This document shows positions 33,693-43,127 of a DNA stretch of 64,000 nucleotides, piece by piece. A program made the translations under genes and the position numbers. Within the stretch, counting starts at the first letter, position 1. The number at the start of each line of letters is the position of its first letter. The notes beneath the pieces were generated by a model. The model worked only from the letters and a program-made list of their open reading frames with translations, was not told where the DNA came from and ran no database searches. Origin of the DNA: Allomuricauda sp. ARW1Y1. Its GTDB lineage: Bacteria > Bacteroidota > Bacteroidia > Flavobacteriales > Flavobacteriaceae. The stretch spans positions 310,001 through 374,000 of the forward strand of contig NZ_JACBZU010000004.1 in assembly GCF_013407935.1 (NCBI RefSeq), in the 5' to 3' direction.

Positions 33693-34180
33693 GGAGATTG
33701 GTCATTATTGCGGCCGCGGCCGAAAACAATGCCTTGGGCAAGGACAACGAGCTGGTCTGGCATTTACCGGACGATTTCAAACGATTTAAAACGATCACCT
33801 CGGGGCATAAAATCATTATGGGCAGAAAAACCCTGGAGAGTTTCCCAAAGCCACTGCCCAACCGCACGCACATTGCCATTACCCGTGATGAGGACTATCA
33901 ACCCAAATTTCCATGCACCATAGTACATTCCTTGGCGGATGCCATTGCTTTGGTAGACGATAATGAAACTGCTTTTATTATTGGTGGAGGGGAAATCTAT
34001 AAACAATCCATGGACCGCGCTACGGATATTGAACTGACAAGGGTGCACGGATCGTTCGAAGCTGATGCTTTTTTCCCCGAAATCGATACGGACCAATGGG
34101 AACTGGTGAAAGAGGAACATCATCCAAAGGATGATAGGCACCAATACAGTTTTACTTATCTCACCTATAAAAGGAAATAA
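33689..34180 (+). CDS. folA: Dihydrofolate reductase
   Basis: Regenerates tetrahydrofolate with NADPH. The 163-aa protein has the expected VIIAAAAENNALGKDNELVWHLPDD start, with the acidic substrate residue in LPDDFKRFK, KIIMGRKTLESF and the FIIGGGEIYK NADPH motif. There is no ATG; GTG at 33689, overlapping the preceding stop by 4 nt, is the likely start. It is a functional partner of thyA at 28746. Confidence 0.95.
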   Translation: MRRLVIIAAAAENNALGKDNELVWHLPDDFKRFKTITSGHKIIMGRKTLESFPKPLPNRTHIAITRDEDYQPKFPCTIVHSLADAIALVDDNETAFIIGGGEIYKQSMDRATDIELTRVHGSFEADAFFPEIDTDQWELVKEEHHPKDDRHQYSFTYLTYKRK

Positions 34181-34224
34181 GCTTCTGGATTCCCATTTTT
34201 AGAAGGGGTGAAGGTTTCATCCGA

Positions 34225-35004
34225 CTAAAAATCAAGATAGGAAACCTTTGCGGAGGGCGTATTTACAAGTGTTTTTAGGACTTCGGTATCAGCATTGCTG
34301 TAAAAGAGGTGCTCGGGCGAATCCTCCGTGTTGGAAAGTAAGCTGTTTTGCTCCAAAATGGCCTTGGTCTGCCGTGCCACCGCTTCTCCGGAATCGATGA
34401 TATTGATGTGTTCTGGCAGTATCTCCTTCAACACCGGTATCAAATAGGGATAGTGGGTGCACCCCAACACCAAACAATCGATATCCTGATCGAGCATGGG
34501 CCGTAGAAACTCGAGGAGGAGGGTTCTCATTTCCTGTGATTCGATTTTACCGGCCTCAATGAGTTCCACCAATCCTTTTCCTTCCTTCTCCAATACCGTA
34601 ATCCCTTCGGCAAAGAGTTTGGAAGTGTTATGGAACAGACTACTGGAAAGGGTGCCTTTGGTGGCCAACACTCCTACTTTTTTGGTTTTGGTTTGCAATG
34701 CAGCCGGTTTAATGGCAGGTTCTATACCGATAAAAGGGACGTTGTAATGGGAGCGTAAGTAATCAATGGCGTTGGTGGTGGCGGTGTTGCAGGCCACTAC
34801 AATGATCTTACAGTTTCTTTTGAGCAAGTACTCGGTATTTTTGATACTAAGCCTTACAATCTCTTCCTTCGACTTTTCGCCATAAGGGGCATTGGCACTA
34901 TCGGCCAAATAAATGGTGCTCTCGTGGGGCAACATTTTGGCGACCTCCTTCCAAATAGAGGTACCTCCCACTCCAGAATCAAAAATGCCTATTGGATTTT
35001 CCAT
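34225..35004 (-). CDS. murI: Glutamate racemase
   Basis: Provides D-glutamate for peptidoglycan. In this 259-aa protein the two catalytic cysteines lie in ACNTAT and GCTHYPYLIPVL, preceded by IFDSGVGGTSI and LADSANAPYG. The ATG at 35004 gives the standard start MENPIGIFDSGVGG. It is the last gene of the minus-strand cell-envelope cluster, separated from ompH by a terminator. Confidence 0.96.
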   Translation of the reverse strand: MENPIGIFDSGVGGTSIWKEVAKMLPHESTIYLADSANAPYGEKSKEEIVRLSIKNTEYLLKRNCKIIVVACNTATTNAIDYLRSHYNVPFIGIEPAIKPAALQTKTKKVGVLATKGTLSSSLFHNTSKLFAEGITVLEKEGKGLVELIEAGKIESQEMRTLLLEFLRPMLDQDIDCLVLGCTHYPYLIPVLKEILPEHINIIDSGEAVARQTKAILEQNSLLSNTEDSPEHLFYSNADTEVLKTLVNTPSAKVSYLDF

Positions 35005-35037
35005 GCCTAAAAATAGGTGCTTCACTTTTTACGGCAT

Positions 35038-35067
35038 AAAAAAACCGCTTTTAAAAAGCGGTTTTTT
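35038..35067 (-). terminator. Terminator between ompH and murI
   Basis: AAAACCGCTTTTAAAAAGCGGTTTTTT: a strong stem with T-runs on both sides, following the ompH stop. Confidence 0.88.
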
Positions 35068-35086
35068 ATTTTATGTCCTTTCTCAA

Positions 35087-35596
35087 TTAGAAACCTAGTT
35101 CCTGCTTTACTGCTGGCAAAAGGTCTTTTCCTTTGGAAACTAGAAGTCCCAATCCTGGGCTGGCGTCGATTACGTAGTCGTAACCTTGTGCAGCAGCTAC
35201 TTTTTCGATGGCCGCTTTTGCCTTTTCAGAGATGGGAGCAAAGAGTTCCTGCTGCTTTTTTTGCATTTCCTGCATGGCAGCTTGCTCTGCTTCCTGAATG
35301 TTTTGCTCAAAACCTTGAAGCTCTACCGCTCTTTGCTCGTTTTCTTCCCTTGTTTTGGAAGTAGCTTCGTTTTGGTATTGGGTATACTTGTTTTGAAGCT
35401 CGGTCATGGAGCTTTGGATGTCTGCTCTGTAGGTTTCCTGTAATTTCTTCAATTCGGCTTGTGCAGCCTTCATCTCCGGCATTTCAGACAATAGTTGCTG
35501 TACATTAATGTGTGCAACCTTGCTCTGTGCATTTACAAAACCCGTAGCCGCTACAAACAATACGAGGGCTACCGCAATTCTTTTTACATTTTTCAT
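35087..35596 (-). CDS. OmpH/Skp-family periplasmic chaperone
   Basis: A 169-aa protein with signal peptide (VALVLFVAATGFVNAQ) and an OmpH domain: an N-terminal strand (KVAHINVQQLL), a long coiled coil (about 45-115) and the closing strands (YDYVIDASPGLGLLVSKG). Skp trimers hold unfolded outer-membrane proteins for BamA, which is encoded two genes upstream. The start is ATG 35596; an in-frame TTG lies 9 nt before. Confidence 0.92.
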   Translation of the reverse strand: MKNVKRIAVALVLFVAATGFVNAQSKVAHINVQQLLSEMPEMKAAQAELKKLQETYRADIQSSMTELQNKYTQYQNEATSKTREENEQRAVELQGFEQNIQEAEQAAMQEMQKKQQELFAPISEKAKAAIEKVAAAQGYDYVIDASPGLGLLVSKGKDLLPAVKQELGF

Positions 35597-35645
35597 GATT
35601 CTCAACGTTACTTTTTTGACTTTAAATTTAGTGTTTCAATATAAA

Positions 35646-36467
35646 CTATCCTATTGAATCCTTTTGTTGTTCCTGCGCTTTTTTTCGTTCTTCCAATTTT
35701 TCCTTCCTCTTGGCCTCACGCTCTTCCAAAAGTTTTCTTCTTCGTTCTTCGTATGCTTTTTTACGCTCTTCGCGCTCTTGCAGCTTTTGGGCCCTTGTTG
35801 CCTCCGCAGCTTTCTCCCTTTCTTCGAGGGCTTCGGCAGCCTGTTCCTGGCGTTCCCTAAGGGCGTCGCTTATCTCGTCTTCCTCTTCTTGGAACTGCTC
35901 CAATCGATTTTGCTGCTCTTGTTTTTTATTGGAGGCACTTATTTTTCTGGCGCGTCCTATCTCCCTTAAAACCAAGTCACTAATATCGTGCCTTTTTTCG
36001 GAGTACAACATTACAACATCTGCGGATTTATCAAAAATAAAATCGTATCTTTTATGGGCTCCGATTTTTTGTACTTCATTGAACACTTGGTCCTGTATGG
36101 GCTGTATCAAAAGCTGCTTTTGCAGCACCAAATCCCCTTGCGGCCCAAATCGGTCTTGTTGATAATCGAGCATTTCCTTTTCCAATAACTGGATTTCCTC
36201 TTCTCGCTCCAAAATTAGCTCGTCCGTCAACAGCACCTTTTCGGCCATCAAATCTTTCTTCATCTGCTCAACAACACTTTGCTTTAGCTCTATTTCCTGC
36301 TTCCACTTTTGTGCTTTGGCATTCAATTGTTCGGTAGCGTCCCTGTACTCTTCCACATTTTCGAGGATATATTCCATATCCACATATCCGATACGGACAC
36401 CACGCTGGGCGAACCCGTAAAGGGAAGTCATTAGAACTACTGCTGATAAAAGAACTTTGGTATTCAT
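35646..36467 (-). CDS. OmpH/Skp-family protein with long charged C-terminal coiled coil
   Basis: A 273-aa paralogue of the downstream OmpH. It has a signal peptide (MNTKVLLSAVVLMTSLYGFAQ) and an OmpH domain from GVRIGYVDMEYILENV to about residue 175, then an extra highly charged E/R/K-rich coiled coil of roughly 90 residues (EEREKAAEATRAQKLQEREE) that typical Skp lacks. It is presumably a periplasmic chaperone for barrel proteins; the tail could lengthen the tentacles or bind a partner. It lies between bamA and the shorter ompH. Confidence 0.9.
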   Translation of the reverse strand: MNTKVLLSAVVLMTSLYGFAQRGVRIGYVDMEYILENVEEYRDATEQLNAKAQKWKQEIELKQSVVEQMKKDLMAEKVLLTDELILEREEEIQLLEKEMLDYQQDRFGPQGDLVLQKQLLIQPIQDQVFNEVQKIGAHKRYDFIFDKSADVVMLYSEKRHDISDLVLREIGRARKISASNKKQEQQNRLEQFQEEEDEISDALRERQEQAAEALEEREKAAEATRAQKLQEREERKKAYEERRRKLLEEREAKRKEKLEERKKAQEQQKDSIG

Positions 36468-36564
36468 CTTTGATTCCGCGTTTGTTATAGAAAATATCGT
36501 GCCAAAATTACTAATTAATTAGAAATAAGCTATTTAACAATAAGCCCAGCACATTTTCCATGTA

Positions 36565-39228
36565 TTAAAACTGCTGCCCGATGATGAAGTGCGTTTGCCA
36601 GCCGCTTGGTCCAACCGATCCTGGTCGGGCATCGGTATCGAAGCCATAACCAAAATCAATCCCCAAGAGTCCGAATGCCGGCATAAAAATACGTAGCCCC
36701 ACTCCGGCAGATCTTTTTAATTCAAACGGATTATAGTTGCTAAAATTGTTGAAGGCGTTACCTGCTTCCAAAAATGACAGTGCGTAAATGGATGCCGATG
36801 GTTTCAATGTTAGCGGATAGCGAAGTTCCAAAGAGTATTTGTTGTAAATGGTACCCCCTTCCTGTTCCAATCGATTGGTAATCGGGTTGGTGATATATGG
36901 GGTAAGGGATTGGTTATCGTAACCCCTTAACTGTACTACATCCCTACCGTCCAAGGTAAAGTTTCCGAGACCATCTCCCCCTACGTAAAAACGCTCGAAG
37001 GGTACATCTCCAATATCCTGGTTATAGGCACCTAAGAAACCGAACTCGGCATTGGTGCGCAACACCAGTTTACCCACAATAGAAGTATACCAATCTCCTC
37101 TAAATTTGATTTTGTAGTACTCCAGTAGTTTAAATCTTTCTTCTTCCAACAACTCCAAGTTGTCCCGAAGCCTGTTCAATTCCAATTGCTCTTCTGTATT
37201 GGCTGGTTCACCAATTTCTCTGATTCTTCGATTGACCTCGTCCACATCATCCCTTAAGGCTGCAAAATCTTTTCCGCCGAACAATGAGTAGGGTGGTGTA
37301 AACTTCGCCGTCAATTCAAAGTTGGAACCTGAGGTTGGGAAAATTCTACTGGGCCCTTGCGAACTTCTTGACAAACCGAAGGTATAGGTCAAGGCATTGG
37401 AACTTCCGTTACCAAAATTGAAAAGTCCACTGGCAAAATCGTTAAAATCGTACAATTGGTAGCTCACAGAGTGCGATAGCGTAAAGAAATCGTCAGGCCA
37501 TTGTACCCGTTTTGCCAAACCGGCGGTGATTCCTGTAATGGCAAATCCCCTGGACTTGTCAATATCGAATCTACCATTTGGATTGAACTGGGTGGCAAAT
37601 TGTTGTGTACGTGACAGTGAGAAATTGAACCTAACGGGTTTTTTTCCTCCCAACCAGGGTTCAGAGAAATTCAAACTGTACACGCGGAATGTCCTACTGG
37701 CCTGCAGTCGCAAAGCGAAAGTTTGACCATCACCCATGGGAACCGGCTTATAGGCTTCTTTATTAAAGATATTTTTGATAGAAAAGTTATTGAAGGAAAG
37801 CCCCAGAGTTCCAATGAAACCACCGCCCCCAAAACCTCCTTGGAGCTCGATTTGACTAGATCCTGCTTCCACCAAGCTATAATTGATATCCACAGTACCT
37901 TCATTTGGGTTGGGGTTTTGGATGTCCGGTACAATTTGCTCGGCATCAAAGAATCCCAATTGGCCCAATTCGCGAATGGTCCTTACAATATTGGATTTGC
38001 TATATTTTTGACCGGGACGCGTCCTGATTTCCCTGTAAATCACATGGTCGTTGGTCTTATCGTTCCCAGAAACGGTCACATGGTCCAAAAATGTTTCTTT
38101 ACCTTCAATGATACGTATTTCAAAATCAATGGTGTCATTCACCGCAGAAACCTCAACCGGGTTAATGGTCGAAAATAAGTATCCATTGTTTTGGTAAAGG
38201 TTGGTGAGATCCACCGCATCTGGATCGGAATCGTCGGCAATGCGTTCCTTGAGCAAAACACCATTATAGGTATCCCCTTTTTTGATACCGAGTACTTGAC
38301 TCAACTGTCTATCAGTATAAACGGAGTTCCCCACAAAGTCGATATCCCCGAAATAATACTTATCACCTTCCTCTACTTCAATGGTAAGCTCAATGTTTTT
38401 GTCATCCAGCTTTACAAAGGTATCCGAAAGCACCCGTGCATCCCGGTAGCCACGTTCGGCATAGGTATCGACCAAGTTATCCAAATCCTCCTCAAAGTCC
38501 GCCGCAATGTATTTGGATTTCTTCCAGAAACGGTAAAACTTCTTCTTCTTGGTGTTCTTCAGTGATTTTCTCAAGCGTTTGTTGGACAGTTTTTCGTTGC
38601 CCACAAAGTTGATTTTCCTTATTTTGACCTTATCGCCCTTGCTCACATTGATGACCATGTTCTCCACATTGGTTCCCGAGGTATCGACAGAAGTGGCGAT
38701 GTTCACTTTAGCATTAAGGTATCCCTGCTTTTTATATTTATTCTGAAGGTAGTTCTTGGTGTTGGCAATTAAGCTCTCGGTGATTTTTTTCCCTTTTTTC
38801 AGATCAGTGTCTTCGATAATATCCTCTACTTTACGCTTTTTGACGCCGTATACGGTCACGCTGTTCAAAGTGGGTCGCTCAGTAATGTTCAGTTCCAGAA
38901 AGATGCGATCGTCCTCGATCTTGGTATAGTACATTTCCACATTGCTGAAGAGGTCCAGGTTCCACAACTTTTTGATCACTGCACTGATTTCATCGCCGGG
39001 CACCTTGATGGGCTGCCCTACACGAAGACCGGTATAGCTCTTTACCGTTTGCTCGTTGTAGCTCTGCAGTCCGGTAACCGTTAGCCCCCCCAGAATGTAT
39101 TGCTTGCCGTTCTCGAAGTCGGTTTCTTGGGCAATACCCTGAAATGTGAATAAGAATAAGGGGATAAAAAGGGCCGAAAGTATGTAGTTTGTGATACCCT
39201 TAGTTAAGTTGTTCGCTCGTTTTTCCAA
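36565..39228 (-). CDS. bamA: Outer-membrane protein assembly factor BamA
   Basis: The central subunit of the barrel assembly machine, 887 aa. A signal peptide (about 1-34) is followed by POTRA repeats (about 48-470, for example ILGGLTVTGLQSYNEQTV) and a 16-strand barrel ending HFIIGQQF, with a terminal aromatic as in barrel substrates. An insert of about 40 charged residues (RDDVDEVNRRIREIGEPANT, near 690) lies in one barrel loop. No ATG is available: the TTG at 39228 lies 29 nt inside the uppS coding region, which suggests coupled translation. Confidence 0.95.
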   Translation of the reverse strand: MEKRANNLTKGITNYILSALFIPLFLFTFQGIAQETDFENGKQYILGGLTVTGLQSYNEQTVKSYTGLRVGQPIKVPGDEISAVIKKLWNLDLFSNVEMYYTKIEDDRIFLELNITERPTLNSVTVYGVKKRKVEDIIEDTDLKKGKKITESLIANTKNYLQNKYKKQGYLNAKVNIATSVDTSGTNVENMVINVSKGDKVKIRKINFVGNEKLSNKRLRKSLKNTKKKKFYRFWKKSKYIAADFEEDLDNLVDTYAERGYRDARVLSDTFVKLDDKNIELTIEVEEGDKYYFGDIDFVGNSVYTDRQLSQVLGIKKGDTYNGVLLKERIADDSDPDAVDLTNLYQNNGYLFSTINPVEVSAVNDTIDFEIRIIEGKETFLDHVTVSGNDKTNDHVIYREIRTRPGQKYSKSNIVRTIRELGQLGFFDAEQIVPDIQNPNPNEGTVDINYSLVEAGSSQIELQGGFGGGGFIGTLGLSFNNFSIKNIFNKEAYKPVPMGDGQTFALRLQASRTFRVYSLNFSEPWLGGKKPVRFNFSLSRTQQFATQFNPNGRFDIDKSRGFAITGITAGLAKRVQWPDDFFTLSHSVSYQLYDFNDFASGLFNFGNGSSNALTYTFGLSRSSQGPSRIFPTSGSNFELTAKFTPPYSLFGGKDFAALRDDVDEVNRRIREIGEPANTEEQLELNRLRDNLELLEEERFKLLEYYKIKFRGDWYTSIVGKLVLRTNAEFGFLGAYNQDIGDVPFERFYVGGDGLGNFTLDGRDVVQLRGYDNQSLTPYITNPITNRLEQEGGTIYNKYSLELRYPLTLKPSASIYALSFLEAGNAFNNFSNYNPFELKRSAGVGLRIFMPAFGLLGIDFGYGFDTDARPGSVGPSGWQTHFIIGQQF

Positions 39229-39940
39229 ATCGTCGTTCTCTATTTTGGTAACTTAGTATGGCCTCTACCAAATGGTTTTCTCTAAAATCGGGCCAAAATA
39301 CATCAATAAAATATAATTCGGCGTATGCAATCTGCCAAAGTAAAAAATTACTTATCCTACATTCGCCACTGGTGCGTATAAGTAGGTCTACATCAGGCAA
39401 AAAGTGCGCGTAAAGATGTGTATTTATTACTGTTTCATCAATATTTTCGGGGGAAATTATGTTATTTTTAACTTTGGTCGCAATCTCTTGAACCGCTGTT
39501 TTTATCTCTTCCCGTGAGCCATAGCTCAGTGCGAGGGTGAGCGTCATCCCCGAATTGTTTTCGGTTTTCTGCATCACCTCGGTGAGTTCTTTGTGCACCT
39601 TAGAGGGCAATGTTTCTATTTTCCCTATGGCACGTAATCGAATATTATGCTTGTTCAAGGTCTTGAGTTCCCTTTTAAGGGCGTTGACCAAGAGTTTCAT
39701 CAAGGTATCGATTTCGGTTTTGGGACGGTTCCAGTTTTCGGTGGAAAAAGCATAAAGGGTCAAAAAAGGAATCTGGAGCTTGGCACAACTTTCCACGGTC
39801 TGGTTAACGGACTCCACGCCGTTCTCATGGCCGAACATACGGATCTTGCCCCTTTGTTTGGCCCATCTTCCATTACCATCCATAATGATGGCCACGTGCT
39901 GCGGCAGTCTTTCTTTGTCTACGTCCTCTAGTGTGTGCAT
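39200..39940 (-). CDS. uppS: Isoprenyl transferase (undecaprenyl diphosphate synthase)
   Basis: Builds the C55 carrier lipid for cell-wall synthesis. The 246-aa protein has the cis-prenyltransferase motifs: IIMDGNGRWAKQRG with catalytic Asp, TLYAFSTENWNRP, and DLLIRTSGECRISNFLLWQ. The ATG at 39940 gives the standard start. The gene ends inside the start of bamA. Confidence 0.96.
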   Translation of the reverse strand: MHTLEDVDKERLPQHVAIIMDGNGRWAKQRGKIRMFGHENGVESVNQTVESCAKLQIPFLTLYAFSTENWNRPKTEIDTLMKLLVNALKRELKTLNKHNIRLRAIGKIETLPSKVHKELTEVMQKTENNSGMTLTLALSYGSREEIKTAVQEIATKVKNNIISPENIDETVINTHLYAHFLPDVDLLIRTSGECRISNFLLWQIAYAELYFIDVFWPDFRENHLVEAILSYQNRERRFGKTSEQLN

Positions 39941-39941
39941 C

Positions 39942-40625
39942 TTATTGAAAACAATCCTGGCAGGGCTTACGTCCAAAGGTATAGGTCAATGTTATACCTG
40001 TAAAAACGTACCAGTCGTCGCTCAATATATTCCCGAATCGGAATTGCTCAAAATTGGAACCTTCTGGGTTGCTTGCGTCCAAATTGTCCGTGAACGTATA
40101 CCTGGCCCCAATTTCGGCACCAAGAATCAAGAATTGATTTAAACGATACTTAGCCCCAACCGTCATTGGAATTGCAAAACTACCTTCTTTTTGGTTAATA
40201 TCCTGCATTTGAAGGGCATCAATATAATTAAAATCGTATCTGAAGTAGGTAATACCGGTGTACAAGTAAGGTGTGAAGGCAGGTCCGAGCTTATGGAGGT
40301 TGTATTCCACAAAGTTGATTTCCAATCCTGCGGAGAACTCCAAAATGGAATTATCCACCCTATACCCTCTTTGTTGGCGCGATGGCATGTGCGATTTGGA
40401 ATCGTCGGCAGTGACCTCTCCGTAGAGCACACTTGCGCGCCATGCATAGCGTTTTCCTTTGTTCCATTTAAAGATACCGCCAAAAGCTGGCCCCGAGGGC
40501 AGAATATAATTGGTCCTTCCCACATCGCCTATCATGTTGGCGCCTCCGGCAAATACCCCTATTTCGTAGGTTTGTGCACTCACCTTGATCACACAGCATA
40601 GAAAAACAGCCAAAACTATCCGCAT
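39942..40625 (-). CDS. porG: DUF6089 outer-membrane protein, PorG-like type IX secretion component
   Basis: A 227-aa protein with signal peptide (MRIVLAVFLCCVIKVSAQ) and an eight-strand-like barrel starting YEIGVFAGGANMIGDVG and ending FTGITLTYTFGRKP. In Porphyromonas gingivalis the porG gene likewise stands directly before the uppS-bamA-skp genes; the same order here supports the assignment. PorG anchors the PorKN ring of the type IX secretion system to the outer membrane. The gap to uppS is 1 bp. The remaining T9SS genes are outside the window. Confidence 0.8.
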   Translation of the reverse strand: MRIVLAVFLCCVIKVSAQTYEIGVFAGGANMIGDVGRTNYILPSGPAFGGIFKWNKGKRYAWRASVLYGEVTADDSKSHMPSRQQRGYRVDNSILEFSAGLEINFVEYNLHKLGPAFTPYLYTGITYFRYDFNYIDALQMQDINQKEGSFAIPMTVGAKYRLNQFLILGAEIGARYTFTDNLDASNPEGSNFEQFRFGNILSDDWYVFTGITLTYTFGRKPCQDCFQ

Positions 40626-40737
40626 ACTATCCAAAAAGTTACTAGAGTTTAGAGTAAAGGAAGGTCAATAGATTCGTAATTAAATTTGTTCTCCTTTGTA
40701 AAACAGCTTTTCGCCCCTTTTATTGTTTGCCGGACCA

Positions 40738-41619
40738 TCAATTGCGGCGATCTTCGCCCCAAAGTAATTTGTTCCGCAAGGTTTTAAGGAAACTTTCCGA
40801 TTTATACTCTATCATTTTTATGGTGAAATCCGCTTTTTTGATTCGGATTTCCTTCCCGTTGGGGATATCGGCAATTCGGGAATCCAAGGACACCAAATGG
40901 GTCTTTTCCCTTCCCGAGACCTTCAACCGGATTTGGGTATTGTCCGAAATGACCAAAGGACGGGCATTGAGATTGTGGGGCGCAATGGGCGTCAACACCA
41001 ACGACTGTGCCGTGGGAGCGATTACGGGACCACCGCAGCTCAATGAATACCCTGTGGAGCCTGTTGGCGTGGAGACGATAAGCCCATCGGACCAATAGGA
41101 GGTCAAATATTCATCGTCCAACCAAGTTTCCACCGTAATCATGGAGGTCGTATCCTTTCGGCTTACCGTGATCTCGTTCAAGGCGAAATTAAGCCCGTTG
41201 AATTCATTAAGGTCCGTGTTGAGTTCCACCTCCACCAAAGTACGCTCCTCAATGGTGTAATGCCCCGCTTCAAACTCGGTCACCAATTTGCGGACATTGG
41301 CTTTTTTAAAGGTGGACAAAAATCCCAAGCGGCCGGTATTGACCCCTACAATGGGAATACCGTAGTCCTTTATATAGGTTACCGCCCGAAGCATGGTACC
41401 ATCACCGCCAAAACTCACGAACATATCGAACGAAGGGTCCAATCCTTCGGATTGCGTAAAGGTCCCCTTCACTTCCTCTTTGAGGATATTGCCCACAAGT
41501 TTGTTGAAATTCTCTTCAACATAAATGGAGGCACTGGACTTTTTCAGCTCATCCAAAAGCTCTTCTACGCACTGCTGGTCCTCAGGTTGAAAGGACTGTC
41601 CATAAATGGCTACCTTCAT
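40738..41619 (-). CDS. nadK: NAD kinase
   Basis: Phosphorylates NAD to NADP. The 293-aa protein contains the catalytic GGDGTMLRA motif (Asp), NTGRLGFLS and the conserved glycine-rich segment SDGLIVSTPTGSTGYSLSCGG. It lies 2 bp after the CBS-domain gene and leads into the porG-uppS-bamA run, probably one operon. Confidence 0.97.
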   Translation of the reverse strand: MKVAIYGQSFQPEDQQCVEELLDELKKSSASIYVEENFNKLVGNILKEEVKGTFTQSEGLDPSFDMFVSFGGDGTMLRAVTYIKDYGIPIVGVNTGRLGFLSTFKKANVRKLVTEFEAGHYTIEERTLVEVELNTDLNEFNGLNFALNEITVSRKDTTSMITVETWLDDEYLTSYWSDGLIVSTPTGSTGYSLSCGGPVIAPTAQSLVLTPIAPHNLNARPLVISDNTQIRLKVSGREKTHLVSLDSRIADIPNGKEIRIKKADFTIKMIEYKSESFLKTLRNKLLWGEDRRN

Positions 41620-41621
41620 TA

Positions 41622-42278
41622 CTAAACGTTAAGATATTTCTCTAGATAGTCGGAACGCTGCTTCAAATCTTCCATAAATTGATCATCGCTGTTCCCGAAT
41701 ACAATGGTGTAGTTGTACCGCCTAAAGGTTTGGGCCACCTCATTCAAGCTCTGGGTGCCCACTTTTAAGGTGATTTCGACGATATCGTTTTGAGAGTCTG
41801 TGATAAACGCGCCTAACAAACGGGCATTGTTGCCCTCTACAATTTGCGCTATCTCACTGAAAGAATAGTCCTTGATTCCTATGGAAACGACCAAAATGGC
41901 CCCCGGTTCCTTAAAAAACGGGGTGTCGATAAATACATCGACCACATCCTCCAAATCGTAATATCCGGAAATCAATTGATCCTCATCCAAAACAGGCAGA
42001 ATATTGGCCTCATTACGTGAAAACATTTCCAACACGTCCAACCAAGCGGTTTCCTTGGTCACAAAAAAGTGCTCCAGTTCAAACCTGAAATCGTCTATCT
42101 TCTTGTCGGGCTCAAAACAGGCCAGGTCGTTTTCCGACAGCAAACCCAAAAAGATTCCGTTTTCCGTAACTCCAACATGGGAATAGGTGGTCTCCTCAAA
42201 AAAGGCAATGACATCCTTTAAGGTTTCCCCGATCTCAAAAATCGGGACTGTGTTGATTATTCTGTCTTGAATCTGCAT
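41622..42278 (-). CDS. Tandem CBS-domain protein
   Basis: A 218-aa cytosolic protein. Two CBS motifs fill residues 1-140 (YSHVGVTENGIFLGLLSE; ANILPVLDEDQLISGYYD) and are followed by an ACT-like C-terminal region (AILVVSIGIKDYSFSEIAQIVE). CBS pairs bind adenine nucleotides or SAM and usually regulate a partner. It is first in the operon before nadK; regulation of NAD(P) metabolism is only a positional guess. Confidence 0.85.
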   Translation of the reverse strand: MQIQDRIINTVPIFEIGETLKDVIAFFEETTYSHVGVTENGIFLGLLSENDLACFEPDKKIDDFRFELEHFFVTKETAWLDVLEMFSRNEANILPVLDEDQLISGYYDLEDVVDVFIDTPFFKEPGAILVVSIGIKDYSFSEIAQIVEGNNARLLGAFITDSQNDIVEITLKVGTQSLNEVAQTFRRYNYTIVFGNSDDQFMEDLKQRSDYLEKYLNV

Positions 42279-42336
42279 AACCGTTGTATTAGGTGCAAAA
42301 TACTAATTTAAAATGGCAAAAGGCATGCCGAATTCT

Positions 42337-42344
42337 TATTTTTG
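42337..42344 (+). promoter_or_regulatory. pdxJ promoter -7 element
   Basis: TATTTTTG matches TAnnTTTG and lies 20 bp before the pdxJ start codon. Confidence 0.55.
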
Positions 42345-42364
42345 ACCATCTAAAAGAGAACTAC

Positions 42365-43081
42365 ATGACAAAGTTGAGCGTCAACATAAATAAACTGGCT
42401 ACTTTAAGGAACTCAAGGGGCGGCAATGTCCCCAATCTGATTACTTCCACCAAGGATATAGAATCGTTTGGAGCTCAGGGCATCACTGTTCATCCACGAC
42501 CGGACGAACGCCATATTCGCTACCAAGATGCACGAGATTTGAAGGAGGTGGTCACTACGGAATTCAATATTGAAGGAAATCCCATTCCCAAATTTATTGA
42601 TTTGGTGCTCGAGGTAAAGCCCACACAAGTCACCTTAGTGCCCGATGCCGAAGACGCCATCACTTCCAATGCGGGTTGGGACACCATAAAGCACAAAGAA
42701 TTTTTGGTTGATGTTATCCAAACCTTCAAATCAAATGGCATTCGGACCTCCATTTTTGTGGACCCCGACGAAAAAATGGTGGAGGCTGCCGCAGCCACCG
42801 GAACGGACCGAGTAGAACTTTACACCGAAAGCTTTGCCCACGAATTTGCCAAAGGCAACAAGGAAAATGGCATAGCACCTTTTGTAAAGGCAGCCGAGAT
42901 GGCGCATAAGGTAGGTCTGGGACTCAATGCGGGGCACGACCTCAATTTGGACAACATTCAGTTCTTCAAGCACCACATTCCACATTTGTTGGAGGTTTCC
43001 ATTGGGCATGCCTTAATCTGCGAATCCATTTATCTGGGCTTGGAAAATGTCATCAATATGTATTTGCACCGACTGAAATAA
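42365..43081 (+). CDS. pdxJ: Pyridoxine 5'-phosphate synthase
   Basis: A 238-aa TIM-barrel enzyme of de novo vitamin B6 synthesis that condenses 1-deoxyxylulose 5-phosphate with aminoacetone phosphate. Conserved features are KLSVNINKLATLRNSRGG at the start, GITVHPRPDERHI with the active-site histidine, ERVELYTE-like RVELYTESFA, and LNAGHDLNLDN. The ATG at 42365 is preceded by a consensus promoter. Confidence 0.97.
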   Translation: MTKLSVNINKLATLRNSRGGNVPNLITSTKDIESFGAQGITVHPRPDERHIRYQDARDLKEVVTTEFNIEGNPIPKFIDLVLEVKPTQVTLVPDAEDAITSNAGWDTIKHKEFLVDVIQTFKSNGIRTSIFVDPDEKMVEAAAATGTDRVELYTESFAHEFAKGNKENGIAPFVKAAEMAHKVGLGLNAGHDLNLDNIQFFKHHIPHLLEVSIGHALICESIYLGLENVINMYLHRLK

Positions 43082-43127
43082 GAGAACTACCCAAACACGC
43101 ATCGGTTCAAACACAAAAAAATACTAC

